From positions 36,806,792 through 36,870,791 of the forward strand of contig OW387135.1 in assembly GCA_936440205.1 (NCBI GenBank): a stretch of DNA of 64,000 bases. The letters are read 5' to 3'. Below, piece by piece: positions 27,301 through 40,931 of this stretch. The stretch is from Lepidonotus clava. Lineage: Eukaryota; Annelida; Polychaeta; Phyllodocida; Polynoidae. Position numbers and translations under genes: made by a program. The notes below the pieces were generated by a model that was not told where the DNA came from, did no database searches, and saw only the letters and a program-made list of their open reading frames with translations. How positions within the stretch are numbered: position 1 is the first letter of the stretch; every line of letters begins with the position of its first letter.

Positions 27301-28583
27301 GCCATGTTGCCTCTCCCTAAATCTTGGTTTAGACCCATGTCCCCTGTCGATTTTAAAAAGTGGCCCTGTCCCCTGTCTCTATGGTTTTAAAGCTGCTGTC
27401 CCCTGTCAAATTTAAGAAAAGGGCAATGTCATTTGTCCCTTATTTGCCTTGTCGCCTGTCGAATTTAATAAACGGCTGTGTCGCCGTGTCGAGTTTAAGA
27501 AATGCCCATGTCGCGCTGTCGATTTTAGGGGTCTATACCCCCATAAATAATTCGCCTAGTGGATCTTCCTCTTAGGATCTTGACGTTCATTTTTACTTTT
27601 AACTGCTCTCGGGTTACATAGCTCATGTCACTGAAGGACAGACCCTTGATAAATGTTACCTGTATTTTTCACACCTTACAGTTTTTCTGTTCTCTCCGCA
27701 GACGGGCTGTGTGTTCTGGCCCACCGTGCAGTGTGTGAACTTCGCCCTGGTACCCCCGCCCTACAGAGCCGTTTACGTGGCCTTTGCCGCCTTCCTCTGG
27801 ACCAACATTATCTGCTACATCAAATCCAAGAAGGTCGAACCGCAATTTAGTAAGTCATGGATTTATTATATGATGCGGGTGGGTAATTAGAGTAACAAAC
27901 ATAACATAGTTATATCAGTTGATATTAAAAAACAAATAGTTATGTAACTTCAAGTTTACCCACTAGCCCTATTATTTTCTCTAAAGTTTTTTTCAAAGGA
28001 AATATTGAGGAAAATCATTAAATTAAGACTAAAATGAGCAAATGAACATTAGATCGGCTATTATGCCTATACATTATCAAAATATGTATCACAGATGTTA
28101 GGAATCGTTGCAGAATATGTTTTAAGGAAGTTCTTAATTTTGAACACTACCAATGCAACTGAAAAACTATCAACAAAATATCCCGACTTGCTGACCTAAG
28201 GCAAGAAACCTGAAGACAACTATCATTTTGGGGCTTATTTCCTTTCTCAACTAGATCCTTTTTTTCACCTTCCCCCCAATATGGAGATTCCTTGCTTCAC
28301 TACAGAAACGTAGCGAAGGTTGGAAAAACGTGCTTCTTACCATAAAAGACTCGTGTAATGAGAGATGCCATCTTCAAACTCCTTACTTTTATTTTGTTGT
28401 TGCTTCAGTAAAGTTTGCATTAGGGTATTTCTTAGATCACTTGCGCACCCATTTTTGAACATTTTATAGTCAATTCTGATATATTCATTTTCACCCCCCG
28501 CCCAGTTGATTTAGATTTTACTTACAAATTACTCCTCTTTTTGCATTCCAGATACGCTTTCAGCAGCGCCGACAAATACATGA
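24381..28583 (+). CDS. mpv17l: Mpv17-family membrane protein (Mpv17-like)
   Basis: A four-exon gene: coding pieces 24393-24705, 27001-27071, 27702-27849 and 28552-28583, all with GT-AG borders and compatible phases, encode 187 aa. The family are small four-helix membrane proteins of the inner mitochondrial or peroxisomal membrane, linked to channel activity, reactive-oxygen handling and mitochondrial DNA upkeep. Signatures: RHPVLSNMGLYGSLYFLGD at the N-terminus, GPFYYYWYKFLDG in the middle (family 'GPxxhxWYxxLd'), a DQMV element, then FWPTVQCVNFALVP followed by an Arg and FAAFLWTNIICYIKS. The string FYV-A-TSILEG-QENIF matches Mpv17-like proteins better than Mpv17 itself. The start has a good context (CACCATGG). 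The last coding exon is very short (NTLSAAPTNT and stop), the least certain part. Confidence 0.92.
24706..27000 (+). other. Intron 1 of the Mpv17-family gene
   Basis: Donor GTAGGT at 24706 and acceptor tcttttccag ending at 27000. About 2.3 kb, AT-rich. No gene or clear repeat family is recognised inside. Confidence 0.85.
27072..27701 (+). repeat. Intron 2 with minisatellite-like repeat, copy 2
   Basis: Donor GTAAGT at 27072, acceptor ctccgcag ending at 27701. It contains a G run then diverged units of about 30 bp ('cctgtcgaatttaa', 'gtcgccgtgtcgagtttaa', 'gtcgattttaggggtct') at about 27260-27545, related to the array at 23040-23560. Confidence 0.8.
27850..28551 (+). other. Intron 3 of the Mpv17-family gene
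   Basis: Donor GTAAGT at 27850, acceptor tgcattccag ending at 28551. About 700 bp with nothing recognised inside. Confidence 0.75.
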
Positions 28584-31410
28584 AACCGATAGATAGAATA
28601 TATTAGGAATTGAACGAACCACAATTAGGCTGTAATGATAGGTCCCGATGATAGGTACAACGACCTTTTATTGGGGATGGAAAAAGGCGGTGCTGAAAGG
28701 TGGCGCCACCTCTTGCACGTCTTCTGACCAGAGGTGGCACCTCTGCATGGGAGGTCGGGTCGGGTTTTTAACTTCATTCATCAGGAATCTAGATATTTTC
28801 TTCCGTTATTTTTTTCCCATTAATCATGATTATGATACCACCTCAATACCGTGTGATATTGGTCGTAATGCAAGAGAGTTATCAGTATTTGCCAACAATT
28901 AGTATGGTACTTCTTTTAATTTATCTAGACAAATTGCATTGTTTCCATAATACGGAAAGCTTTTTGCTTTCGTTTGAGCACAAAGCTTGTTATGTCTCAC
29001 AATTCATCGAATATCTTTTAACGGAAATATTTATATTCCCACAATTTATATGATATTAGTAGGAAAGTTGGTGCAACGACGACTGCTATTTTAGGAACTT
29101 ACTTTAGGGATAGAAAACCACGAATTATGTGACCTCAGAAAATAACATGTGTATGCAGTAGTTATCTGTGATACAGGTTAGCTGACTAGTTTTTAATTCA
29201 TTTTGGTGCATGCCTTTGTACAGCAGTGCATCCCAAAGACTGCCGGACCTCCGGATATGTCCCAGATTTTCCCATAAATGTTCTAGATTTTATCCTTATA
29301 CGTCGGACATTTATCTGATGAAATAATCATTCTTTGTTGATATAAAAAGACAGTTTTTATCAATATTGTTTTGACAACGTGTACGCCGTTTCAGAATTAT
29401 TTTTGTAATACACTGGTACAGATATTCTTCCAAGTTAAATAATTTCATTTGAATTGAAATGGACGATAGGACAGCCAGTATTTAGAATTTGAATCCGAGT
29501 GTGTTCCTTTTCTTAAATTCTATTTCCTGATTTTACATGCGTCACTACTTGGCGTGGTTACTTAGCCAAGATCTTTTCTGTTAATTAGGGAAGAACATCT
29601 TTTTTTGACTTACCAAACCCTATTGCATCATAAACCAATAAGCAATATTGGAATTATATCTATTTGTTCTGAGGTACACTTCATGGCCAGACACGTTGTT
29701 GTACCGTAAGACTGGTTATTGTAGGGTCTTCAGCAGCATCGTATGCTGTGCGAGACAATAAGAAAGTTTTCTGATATAGTCGGAAAGTAGAATCAAGCAT
29801 TTCCGCTTGATGCTATCGCAATCCATGACGGCATAATTGACGGTTTAAAAGAAAAATGTTCTTCAAAACGAACCATTATTATGGTCTTTTTTACGATTAG
29901 AAGCCTACTGTAGTTCTTCACTTTTTTTCCATCCGAATAACCTTATTTTCGTTATTCCTTTCAAATACTTGGTAAGAAATTGCAAGATAGAGGTTTTCAT
30001 AGTTTGGCATTTATGCTTGTTTCAAGGCAATACATTGAGTAAGCAAATCCCTAATGAATCCCTGGATGTCAGTAGAGATACCGGTACATCGTGTTACTCG
30101 TGGTTATATCACACCAATTAGACTAGAGATGATCTCGTTGGTCATAAAATAGGTACCTGGTGTATCAGAGACAGCAGACATTATTTATGAGACTATTTAT
30201 TGTGATAACACTAGACCAATTAGACACAAGAGAACCTCTTTCGCCATATATACTAGGTGTTTCAGAGACATCAAACGAGTTACATTGTTATGAGATTATT
30301 TGTTGCGTTTATATATATATATATATATATATATATTAAGGGGCGATCCCCCAGGAGCCCCTTACTAGCCCTTGAGTGACCCAAGACAGAAAGTGTAGTT
30401 GTGATGTCACAAAAGACCTTTTTGGACAGTGGTTTTCCTATAGTATTGGCTGTCTGTAATGTCATTTTGTCACCAAATTCGGAGGTAAAGTTTACTGTAC
30501 AATTTTATTGAAAACATAAAAGCACTATTGGAAAACACTTCAACGTTTGAACTTGGGCATACTGAAACAAACTATTTTCTCACAGCATGATAAATGAACC
30601 TTTTTTGTTAGTGAATTTAAATGTTCTTGCTGCTTTTATGTTAGCATTTCCAGGTTTCAGTAGATCAAAGGCCCAGACTGTTTATCAACAATTAGGAAGG
30701 CATGTGTGTTAATTGATCTGGCACATGATGCCCTTGGGGGCAATTGATCTGGCACATGTTGCCCTTGGGGCATGGGTGTTTTACTGATGCTTACACTGTT
30801 TATCTTATACAAACAATTACCCTAGTGAATGGTCATTTGGTAAACATGTATACTGAAAATAACTTAGTTGAGACAACCAAATCAACCAATACTGTTTACT
30901 TATCTAACTACTTTGCATGGTTTTGACATGTGAAATTTTTGGGTTGGTTCTACTTTTTCATAAGTTCTTTTCTTTGCAAAACTAAATTTTGCCCCCACAC
31001 ACACACTTAAATGAGTCAAATTGGTATATTAAATGGTGAGGCTGATACTAAGAGCTGGATCGCCCCTTGGCTTGGGGAGCTATATGCTTGTATATCGACC
31101 AAAAGGTTCAATTCGTGTTTATGTGTTTGATTCGAAAAGAATGTACGATCTCTGGGTTAACTACACCTTTCTTGTCGTTTGGTGCATGAATTAGTGGATG
31201 CCAGTTTTAGTTTTGGAATGGCGACGACGAATTGCTTTGTATTAGTCTTTGAGATTGCTATCTGGCAGCGATAAATACAATGATTTACTGATAAAATTGT
31301 TTTTGAAATAATAATTGGTGTATGGAATGGTATTATCTGCTACGAAACGTAACTATATTAACATGTGAATAATTATGTTATACGTCAATAAAATATCTCA
31401 ACAGTATTCT
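28584..31410 (+). other. 3' side of the Mpv17-family gene, possible long 3' UTR
   Basis: No further gene is seen. A polyadenylation-like AATAAA at 31387-31392 is followed within about 30 bp by a GT/T-rich stretch, so the transcript could end near 31410, but this would be a UTR of nearly 3 kb and is a guess. A (TA)n microsatellite lies at 30310-30337. Confidence 0.3.
30310..30337. repeat. (TA)n microsatellite
   Basis: An uninterrupted TA dinucleotide run of about 28 bp. Confidence 0.95.
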
Positions 31411-34400
31411 ATCATTTGTGGTTCTTTTTTTTAATATAACAAATCATTTTGATAGATGCTAGCGTTGTCATCCTACAATTATTTGGATATAAAGCGAAGT
31501 TGAAGCTTTGATACGGTTATTAAATCAGTTAAAAATATACTATTTCGTCTATAATTGAATTCATATACCGGGGTACACGCTTTATTACATCACATTTCAG
31601 TTGTAAAACAGTTGAAAACTATTGGACTTGGGTTTTACTAAGTAAAAGTAATGCTTAAATTACATGAGCACACTCGCCCGACATTTCGATATATTTTTCC
31701 CCAATGATAATAATTGTGTTCAAATAATCCTCCTTAAACCGTGGTGGAATTGCAGATTTAAAAGGAGGGCGTGCTACATCTGTCACACAGCCCTTTGCCC
31801 TGCACACTGACATCACTAAATACAGTCTAAAGTTGGCCTCATGTACTTTATGCCACCTTTAGCTGGATTAATCGTGGGACCTTCCCTCTGACGGTGGCTT
31901 CACACGCGGGCGGGTCGTTTCCCTTAACACCTCGGCCCCCTGTCCCCGCCCCAGTCCAGGTCCTCCTGTCGCCGCCCAGAGTGACCAACACGCCACCCGC
32001 TCGTTACCCTGACACCTGTCAGCCTGGGTCAACCGCCAGGACCGGCTTACAGGGTTTACCCACCAAAATACCAATTGACAAAGTGACCCCTCCCATTCTG
32101 GAAGTTTGGACGTAGGATCAAGATTCGTCAGGGTATTGGATGCCTAGGAGCAGAAGAGGGACGATATGTCATTATGTTTGTTGAGTGGTGTCTATCTATA
32201 TCTGAGAATTCTTTTATTTATTCAACCAATATTTCTTTGTGAAATTCATTAAATTCCTGAAATCATAAAACTTTTTCACTGAATACGTGGTTATATTTCA
32301 TGTTAGGTACATTCGAAGACACATCTATATCAATTAGACATATTTTGAAATATAAAGGGAATTCCAGATTCCATGTGTAATTCCGTTAGGCGTGTTACTT
32401 CCAGTCACCGGGAGAGTCCGTATTACCCACTCCACACAGGGACATGTTGAGGGGAAATACTGTAGACTGACTCTCAACCTGCCCACCCAGCCTGACATAA
32501 TCCGACCTGGGGAATCCTCCTCCAGAACACGTCCCATTGACAGGCCAATTATAACGTCCATCCCTTCTCACCGACGGAAACATCCTCATGGACTTGTCCA
32601 CGTGTTAATTATACTGTAGATAGTGGATCACCTTGCAGTGTGCAGTTGCCATTAGCCTGCAGTCGGATCTCAGTGCACACTGCTCTTGTTCTTAGGTAAA
32701 GAAGTCCTCATGGATTGCAGATCTCCTAGTTGCTTGGATACAGGTATTATTGGGCGTCACTTGTGTTAGAGTGAGTTACCCATCATGCGTATTCATTGGT
32801 CATCATATGCATACCATCACCACGTCTGACCAAATTGCTTGGCAGCAGTGTGCGAAAATAAGATGAATCCTGGCAGCGTTTCTAATTGATAGATATCCTT
32901 ATGGCCAATAGTAATAATTGCTGAAATCAGAAACTGACTTAGCAGTTGATTACAACGAGCTATCGGGAAACGGGGATTAGTTTTGACGAGCATAAAGAGC
33001 ATGTTATTAAGGTTTGTAATTACTTTTATAATGAGTAGATGCCTATGGAGTTGGCAAGCGCAAATTACCTTGCTGAGATAGACTAGATATGAATGGTATC
33101 TGATTAACTTTGCCGGCTCTGGAGAAGTATGCCAGTGCCAATTAAAAACCACGAGAAACGCACTCGTCACCACCAGCCTCTTCGTACCACAATGGGTGTG
33201 ATTAATTATGATTGATAATCTCGTAATTAGCAATCAGTAACTCATTCCCCCTGCCTGCAACGCATCGGCTGTATAGGCTAGGCTGGCAGACTGCTATACA
33301 CGCAATACTGATGAATTCATTCATAAAATCAAACGTGATAATCAGAAGCTTATCTGATATGATCGGTGTGTGTGTGGGGGGGGGGGGGTTGTTAATGGTA
33401 GAGCTTGTAACATGTGATTGGGTGACCTCTTCATACTAACTATGGGGAACTACATTATAATTATGTATGACAATTTTCGATAACCATCCTTACTTATTAC
33501 AATAACGAAATGCAATCAAATATTGTGTAAAGCTAGATTGTATATGCACGTGAAATTTACATCACAACAGTTAACGAAATACAAGAACGCAAATTGTATA
33601 TATACCAGTGCGAAAGCGTTAGTATTTCAGGTGAAAAGGGGGCCTGCTTGATTTGTCATGTGCCATTATTTGCATGGTGCCGAATTCCGTGGCAAATATT
33701 TTAAGCGATGACATCTCAAGTTTAAATTTTGTGACGGTATTTTCTTTGTTTACTGTATGGAGCTATGTGCATCGGACTCTGTAAAAGGATACCCGGCTAC
33801 TATTTCTTTTTTGGAGCAGTAGATTTGCTGGTTTTGCGCTCTGTATTATCAGGAAAGAAAGGAAACTCCCCATTTCGTATAGAAATAGTAGTGTAAGAAA
33901 AGTGTAACCGTTTTTGGTATAACGTACGGTTTGCTTGATCAGAGATGAGATGCCACCAAACTTTTTAAACACTGCAGTACATCAAGAGTGGCGTTTTCTA
34001 AGAGTGAGTGGTTTAAGGAAAGTGCTTTTTTGGACGGGCAACAATAAGGCCTGACACTTCTTTTGTTGGCGTCAATCATACCCTGTTTTGTCATAATTTA
34101 TCTTTTACACTATTGTTTGAAAGACCTTACACTAGAAATTGGGACGAAATAAAAAATTAAATTAAAAAGATATTGTAGAATCTTTTTAAACAGTAGGCCT
34201 ACCCCTAAGAACAGAACGTTCGGCCGACTCACGATCCTCCTATAGTGGATTCAGGGATTTAAGGTAGGCATGGAAGGCCATATACCTACTTGGAGACATG
34301 GTACTTGTCGCCCATCTAATCACCCATAGAACCGCAGGTCAATCCCGAGTCTATTGGCGGTTCTATGGGCGATTTAGTGGGAGACAGGAAAAAAGTAAGC

Positions 34401-34897
34401 ATGCTTGAATTTCTAAGGGCGATATTGGACCAAGTCTGAAGCGACTATAGTAGGCCTATGGGGCAAATTTGGGCCGATCTTCCCGTCGATATAGAAAGAT
34501 CCATGCTATGACAATTGCCAGGTGCTATAAAGTTCTCTAAGTATTTACGGGGCTTAATTAACCTTAATTCGACAGAAAACATTAACCTAATCTAGACACC
34601 AACACCATTCCTGACGGCTGAGACGTGTGAACAGGGCCCAGAGCCCCACACCTCGTGTTACCAGACCCTCTCAGTAGTCTGGCCGGTGACACCCAGCTTG
34701 TCGGCTGTTTAGGTCCATCCCCCATGCCTCCCCATCAGGCCGACGTCTCGTCTAGTCGGGAGGACCATGTCCCACGTCAGCCCGGGGCCGGCCATGTCGG
34801 CACTGATCGGGATGGGAGGGCAGGGCTATACATATACAGGGGGCGGCAGGTTTATAGGGCAGTGATTCAGAGGTAACACATATATGCTTGTATGAGA
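31411..34897. other. Gene-poor stretch
   Basis: No gene is supported. GC-rich patches at about 31870-32060 and 32390-32600 give overlapping frames on both strands with no recognisable domain. They could be conserved regulatory DNA. A short inverted match lies at about 34310-34375 ('cgcccat' and 'ctatgggcgat'). Confidence 0.4.
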
Positions 34898-35220
34898 GCC
34901 ATACCCAGCCAGAGGTGTGACGTTTTAATAACGTTGCAGCAACGTTCTGTGTTGGTTCTTGTTACATTCTTTTGAAGGCTCCCAATTATGTCGCTGCTAC
35001 CTACTGCTGTGATGTTGCACTGTAATGTTATTATAATGTTCTGGTTATGTTCTTCAACTTAAACAAAATGTTCTTATAATGTTCTATTTTGTTTTTGTCC
35101 TAACCTCACCAAAAATAATGTTATGATAATGTTCTAATTTGGTGAGGTTTCAACCTCACCATCAATGATGTAATTGTTACATGCCATCTCAGTAAGTAAC
35201 AAACTGACTAAAAAAAGTAT
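34898..35220. repeat. Dispersed repeat family, copy 2 (uninterrupted)
   Basis: Colinear with 21069-21600 minus the nested MITE: shared strings include 'gttacattctttt', 'atgttcttcaa', 'aaatgttctta', 'ggtgaggt.tcaacctcacca' and 'gtaagtaacaa'. It serves as the empty-site reference for the MITE at 21399. Confidence 0.75.
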
Positions 35221-38200
35221 GGTCGCAGAACGTTTCTGTATGTCGGAAGCTGACTGGGTAGCTGAAAATTACCTTAAGATAGATTGAGGTTGTTTGTGAA
35301 CATCTTTTCATCAATACTTAAATTTTCAATATTGAGTTTCAATCGCTTGCTACAGTTGTATCTCTGTCTGAGCTAATGTTTTGGATCAACGTCAAGTAAA
35401 CGATATGGAGACATTAAGAGTAGTGCAAGAAATCCATTAATATTTATGATAGCTTGCTCAAAACTCTTTGAGTTACAAAGACTGATTAGTTAACATAATC
35501 CGGAATTAATAAACGTGTCCCTTTGCATGCCAATCTGCAACTTCACTAAAATAATAAGGCCGAGCGTCTTCATTTCATAGTTTCTCCTTATAGGAACTCT
35601 CGTTGACATAGAGTGTGAAGACACAGGCAAAGTATTGCCACTTGCTGAATTCTCAGTGTGCCATGTCATCTTCATCTAATAAAAGTAATACAAGAAGATG
35701 TCGTACGATGCACTTTCTTAAACTAAACGCCCTATAGAACAACAATCTGAGAATCATTAATAAGGCTAGGAGCAACTAAATCTGCCCCCAACAGACAGAA
35801 AAGCAGGTATTTTAAAGAACAGACAGTTGTCTACACAAAAACAAATGTGTGTTTATGTTGTGATAAGACTCTTTGTCGAATTAAAGCCTCAATGACTCGA
35901 GGCAGGCTCAGCCCCCCTAACCCTACCCCTTATCTCCCCCTTTTTGCCCCTCTTCCACCAGAGGGCACTGGAGATTGGACATGGTGGAGCGGCCCTCTGA
36001 GGCGGAAACGCTTACATGGTGTTCGGTGTCGTCACCGTTTTGGGTTATTTCCGGTTCTTGTCGGCACTGACGCCCCAAGACATGTTTTACCAACTAATCA
36101 ATCAATAAAGGCATTTTTTAATGGCAAATCTCTGTCCGCCCTATCAGCACACAAAATAGGACAACTGAAGATTAAAGGCAATGAAAATCAATTATGAGAG
36201 GTTTTCAATCTAACAACAACGGATCATATCATATGATATAATTACACTTTTAGCATATTGTTGTGTTGCAGAAATACGATTTGGGTCTATTCTCCTTTCC
36301 AGAAAACACCGCATTGTTTTGATTGTTCGTTTTCAAGGCGATCGATACGGCCCATATTTAAATGAATCTGTCGAAGGAATTCTAAGTAAGTTGGGACTGT
36401 TCAACGAAAAGGACGAAGTGCAAGTCGCGTAGACCAGGATCCGATTGGTCAGGATGTCTAGACAAGTGGACTGTATTATCCGTCGTGGGGACACCTTGCA
36501 CGAGGCGCGAGGCGCCCACCGAGTTCCTATAGTATCTGTATGGTGCTCCTCCAGGGCTCAGTGAATTAGTATGGACTTGGGGTCAGGCCCCCGGGGGTGC
36601 CCCGCCCCCTTTACACCCGGCACCCTTGGGGCCATTGTCCGGGCTACCAAAGACGGCGTGGGGTGGGGGCAGAGGGGGTTTGTCTTCATCTGATAGATCA
36701 TTCCGTGCGCACAGATATAATTAGTCCACTGCCCAGCGGCAGGCCCCTGCCTCTTCCTGTGGTTGGAGAACTGCGCGCGGTCCCCTGCATGTAGGCTTAA
36801 AGGGGTTTTCTCCAGGGTCTGTACCTTCTGAGGGGTTCCCCCTGGAGGTCTTAGGGTAAGGTGTCAGAGGACAAGATCATGACTCATTAGTTCACCGTAT
36901 GGCAGGAATGTCCGTGACATCTGAATTCTACATTATACAAATGCAGAATCAATGTTAAACTTCGTGAATAAACTGCACAAGGACAATTTAGAAATGAAAC
37001 ATTGTAGAGATGATGGTACTATTTGAATATTCTCTTTACAGAATGTTTCATGAATTTTTAGAACTGAATAAGTCTCTGTCTTATCATCGAGACATATGGC
37101 CTACAAGTCTACATATTTGAATATTTTAACAAACAAAGTGTAATATTCCTACGAGTAAGGACATTGATTGGAAGTTATTCACTTAACTTTGGTTAGAAGT
37201 GCTTTATCTAGGCTATCCAGAGCTTTAATAGTTTCCCTCCCCATCCCAATGCAATCCTAGTTGGAGTATGTATAGTATAGACTACAGTAAGTACTCTACG
37301 TCAATTTTAATGAATAGATCCGAGTCGGTGCATTCTTTGTTTAATGCCCATCCTGCACTGACAGAAGACCTCTGAGCACGCGTGCTGCGGTGCAGCGGTG
37401 ACCCTGACCCCGGACAAATCCTGATGAAGGTTCGTCGTCCAGATTCTCCCTCTTTCATCTCCTCGGTCTCCAGTTATTTCCGGCTCTCAATCTACTACTT
37501 GGCCACATGTTTGTCCTACGTGACCTGACTTCTTTTTTCTCTCCTAAGAAGTTAGTTTTTCTGTCACTGGTAGGCGGTTCGATACTTCATCTTGTTTTAT
37601 GCGAGACCTCGGCCCTATTCTTTTTTCTCACCATATAGAGACCATCGGGGCAAACTCGCTTCCCGAAAATGATGGGGATTTCCCATTGGATGTCCGGCTA
37701 CGTTTATCCCACTTTACAGATATCATAGTTCCTCAATTGGCCTACCACAATCTTCGGGAAATCAAGTTCTAAATCAATGAAGCTCTTTGATTGAATTTTA
37801 AAATTACATTTCCAGCAAGGTATAGATTATCCCAACCACCCGGTGAATCCATGAACATGTCAATTTAGGGGTCTAAGTCTAAGCCTCTGATTAGATAACA
37901 CTTCTGAAAGGTTATGTAGTTGGTAACTTTTTCTGAAAGAGTGCCTTAAGAGGAGAACCGTCCCAGGAATGTTTCCTCAATTAATCAAATGTTATCTACT
38001 GTCTATAGTGGAGATTACACATTCCTCCCCCTGCCCGGCGTCCAGTGCCAGGTGACCAAACGGCCGCCATGGCCACATCCCACCGCATCAGGCCACATCC
38101 CACCGCATCAGGCCACATCCCACCGCATCCCGCCACGTCCGAGCAGGTATCACACAGGCCTGATGAATAATTCCCTGCCCCCTCCTGCCGGTCACTGCCC

Positions 38201-39889
38201 CGCCCCCCGGTACTCATCCTGATTGATCAAGTCTCCCTCCGTCGTTTAGGGTTATGCAGTGACGACGGTTTCCCCGAACCCTAATCTTGACAAATCGGAT
38301 GACAAACAGAAATCAATGGCTGCCGGAGGGCCCGGGTCACTGGTAATACGAAGTGATGACTTCATGTATGATTTAGGAGGTGTCCGTCCAGATTTACAGA
38401 TTGGATTGGGCGTCTCAGGTTGACATCAATGTTCAAAGATTGCAACAGGGTCAGTGCAACACCGAAACGAAGTGAATAGCGAAGTGCAGGTATTCATTTG
38501 GCTAGTAACGCATCCAAGCTACTTCATGATAGTCCCTTCTCTTACGATCGTGTCACATGAATTAAAAATCATTATTATTCATTTCAGAGATGCCGTTACA
38601 CAAAGGCCTTAGTAGGTATAATTATCACTCCCGCGTACTGAATAGGTTACTAATTGTGATCACATAAGTGTAGTCCATCGAGTCTAGTTGACAATTGCCT
38701 AACTATTTATGAGCAATATGTAATATTGCGTAACAGGAAATCATAGACCACCTAACAACCGTCGTGATTTCCCGAGGTTTGACATGAAGGACCCCCTTAT
38801 TCATAATGCACATTAATGAACTGGTTCATGAAGTAGTACATGATGAAGGCCACGTATGCAATGTTGACAAACGGCTAAACTGAACTTACAGGCCCTAGTT
38901 ATTGCGGCACACCAAAGCAAGGTATGACATACATATATAATCATTTAAAAACTTATCAAATGATACATTTGTTTTGGAAATCTGTATGTAAGCTAAAAAG
39001 AAGAACGTCTGAAAGATTTAGACGGTCAGGAAGGGATGAAGACATATAGATAAGACGAGGTTTTGGAGCTCCCTCGCCCTTCCCAAATCCTGATTCCACC
39101 CCCGTCTCCAAAAATTTTTGGTTCAATCATTTTACTGGCTTTAAGGGCACGATCTCAGTAACCTTTGTAACTACTAAGCGATGTTACACACGCAACTGAT
39201 GCCTAGGCCTTGGCAGATTTTCTTTCACTTTTTAAAACCCATTGGATCGTTCCATCAAAGGACTTGTTGACATGTAAAATATGGAGATAAAGAGGCTGAA
39301 GAAGGTTGCCGTATTTTCGGACGAGGTTAAGTGGGCTAGATAGTGAGGCCCTCTATTTGGAGGTGCGATCTCTAATTCCTGAATGACACAAAGCGTCCAC
39401 CGAGAGAAAAAGACTTCTTAATGCTTCTTATTTGTTATTTTAGTAGATCCTTTCATTTTTAGTCTCTAGCTCCCAGACTGTCTAAAAGCAAGATGCTAGA
39501 TTTGTCCATGAAGTTAGAAAGTCGGTTTTTCTTCCTCCCGGAAGTGAAGACGCCGACGTTTCCGGATTTAGCGCAACCCACATCACTACCTTACAGAAAA
39601 TAAGATGTCAAAATGTATAAAACGCTTCTCTGGTTTTGCTACAGATTGAAGTAGGTAGCCTATATCCTTTGATGCCCTTAATGACCTAAACTGTATCACA
39701 TGCTACCCCCTTACCGCTTACGGAGAATAATTATTGAGCAAACATGTGGTCATTATCTAACTCGTATATTTACATTGTACTTTTAGGCCATCGACTTTCT
39801 AAAAATGCTATGAAAACATTAGACTGGAATCGGCCACGGCACTAACCATGTGTAATCTTATGCATTTTGGTAAAAGATATACGTGTCAA
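35221..39889. other. Gene-poor stretch
   Basis: No gene is supported. A CTCF-like CCACCAGAGGGC lies at 35955-35966 next to a GC-rich patch (about 35910-36080); another GC-rich patch is at 36570-36780. A 20-bp tandem repeat lies at 38071-38130. Confidence 0.4.
38071..38130. repeat. 20-bp tandem repeat, three units
   Basis: Three units of ggccacatcccaccgcatca (the last with one change), followed by a diverged half unit. Confidence 0.9.
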
Positions 39890-40001
39890 ATGTTCATTTC
39901 CGTATACTACTCTACCCCACTCCACTTATATATAAGTAGTAGGGGAGAGTAGTATACGGAAATGAACATACGGTTTATCATATATATATGATAAACCGTA
40001 T
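39890..40001. repeat. Two adjacent long palindromes
   Basis: The first is 39890-39969: arms of 28-29 bp (39890-39918 and 39942-39969) differing by one inserted base, around a core with the perfect 14-bp palindrome ACTTATATATAAGT. The second, 39968-40001, is a perfect 34-bp palindrome (arms ATACGGTTTATCATATA). Both could extrude cruciforms; they may be a foldback element. Confidence 0.9.
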
Positions 40002-40757
40002 CTTGGTTTGAGTGAGTCATCTCATTAGATCACCAAAGACTGACCAGGTCAAAACACGTGTCTGAAAAGTCAGAATTCTTCCCAACTTGTTTTCGCCATG
40101 AAAATAACCCTATAATGTTATTATCTTTGCAAGCGTGTGAGAGAATGGTTAAGATTGTTACAGTTAGCTTATAAGCGTAATGGTGGTCAATTTGATTTTT
40201 TTTCCTCACCCCAAAAAAACGGTCATTTAGAGAGTACTGTTAACGTTACCATATGATTCTGTACTCTATTGCTCCAGTGGAGCGAGTACAGATGATATAT
40301 ACCTCTATGACGTATACAGTCATATCTTACTCATTCATGATACATATAATAAGGATTATGACACAGAAAGCGTAACCATGTTGTGATCCTACCACCAGAC
40401 AACTCGCTACATGCTTGTGTTAAACTAATTGCTATCACTTATCGTAGTCTTGCAATCCCACAGCTAATCTCAACACATAATTATGAAATTGTTATAGGCA
40501 ACGTTAATTGGTTCTGTCCGACAAGCGACGCACTTATATGATTATACCCTTTACAGACTAGCATCAAAATTCGCTCATTGTGACTGTTCAATACAGACAG
40601 AATGCGCATTCTTGGGTTAGTTTGCAAAGGGGATTAGGCATTCTGAAGTTTTTACATGGAATCTGATTGACACATGGCCTCAAACATTCGTTTTCTGATT
40701 AGATTTCCTTATGTTAAGATGACCACGTTTCAGCCCAAAGAAATGAAAATATAAAAG
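40002..40757. other. No gene seen
   Basis: AT-rich sequence with no recognised feature between the palindromes and the tRNA pair. Confidence 0.4.
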
Positions 40758-40830
40758 AGGCCCTGCTGGGACTCGAACCCAGGATCTCCTGTTTACTAGA
40801 CAGGCGCTTTGCCATCTAAGCCACAGAGCC
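40758..40830 (-). tRNA. tRNA-Thr (AGT), copy 1
   Basis: The 73-nt minus-strand sequence folds as a tRNA: acceptor GGCTCTG/CAGGGCC with one G-T pair, A box TGGCTTAGATGG, anticodon loop CTAGTAA between CCTGT and ACAGG (anticodon AGT), B box GGTTCGAGTCC. It ends just before a T run (TTTT), a normal Pol III terminator. The closest known relatives are animal tRNA-Thr(AGT) genes. Confidence 0.93.
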
Positions 40831-40931
40831 ACATGGGCTGTATCTGCAGATATGTTTATGGGCTTAACCTGTACATGCTTAACAATCAATACTGTAAAAC
40901 GAGTTACATTAATGATTTTAGTTGCAAAAAG

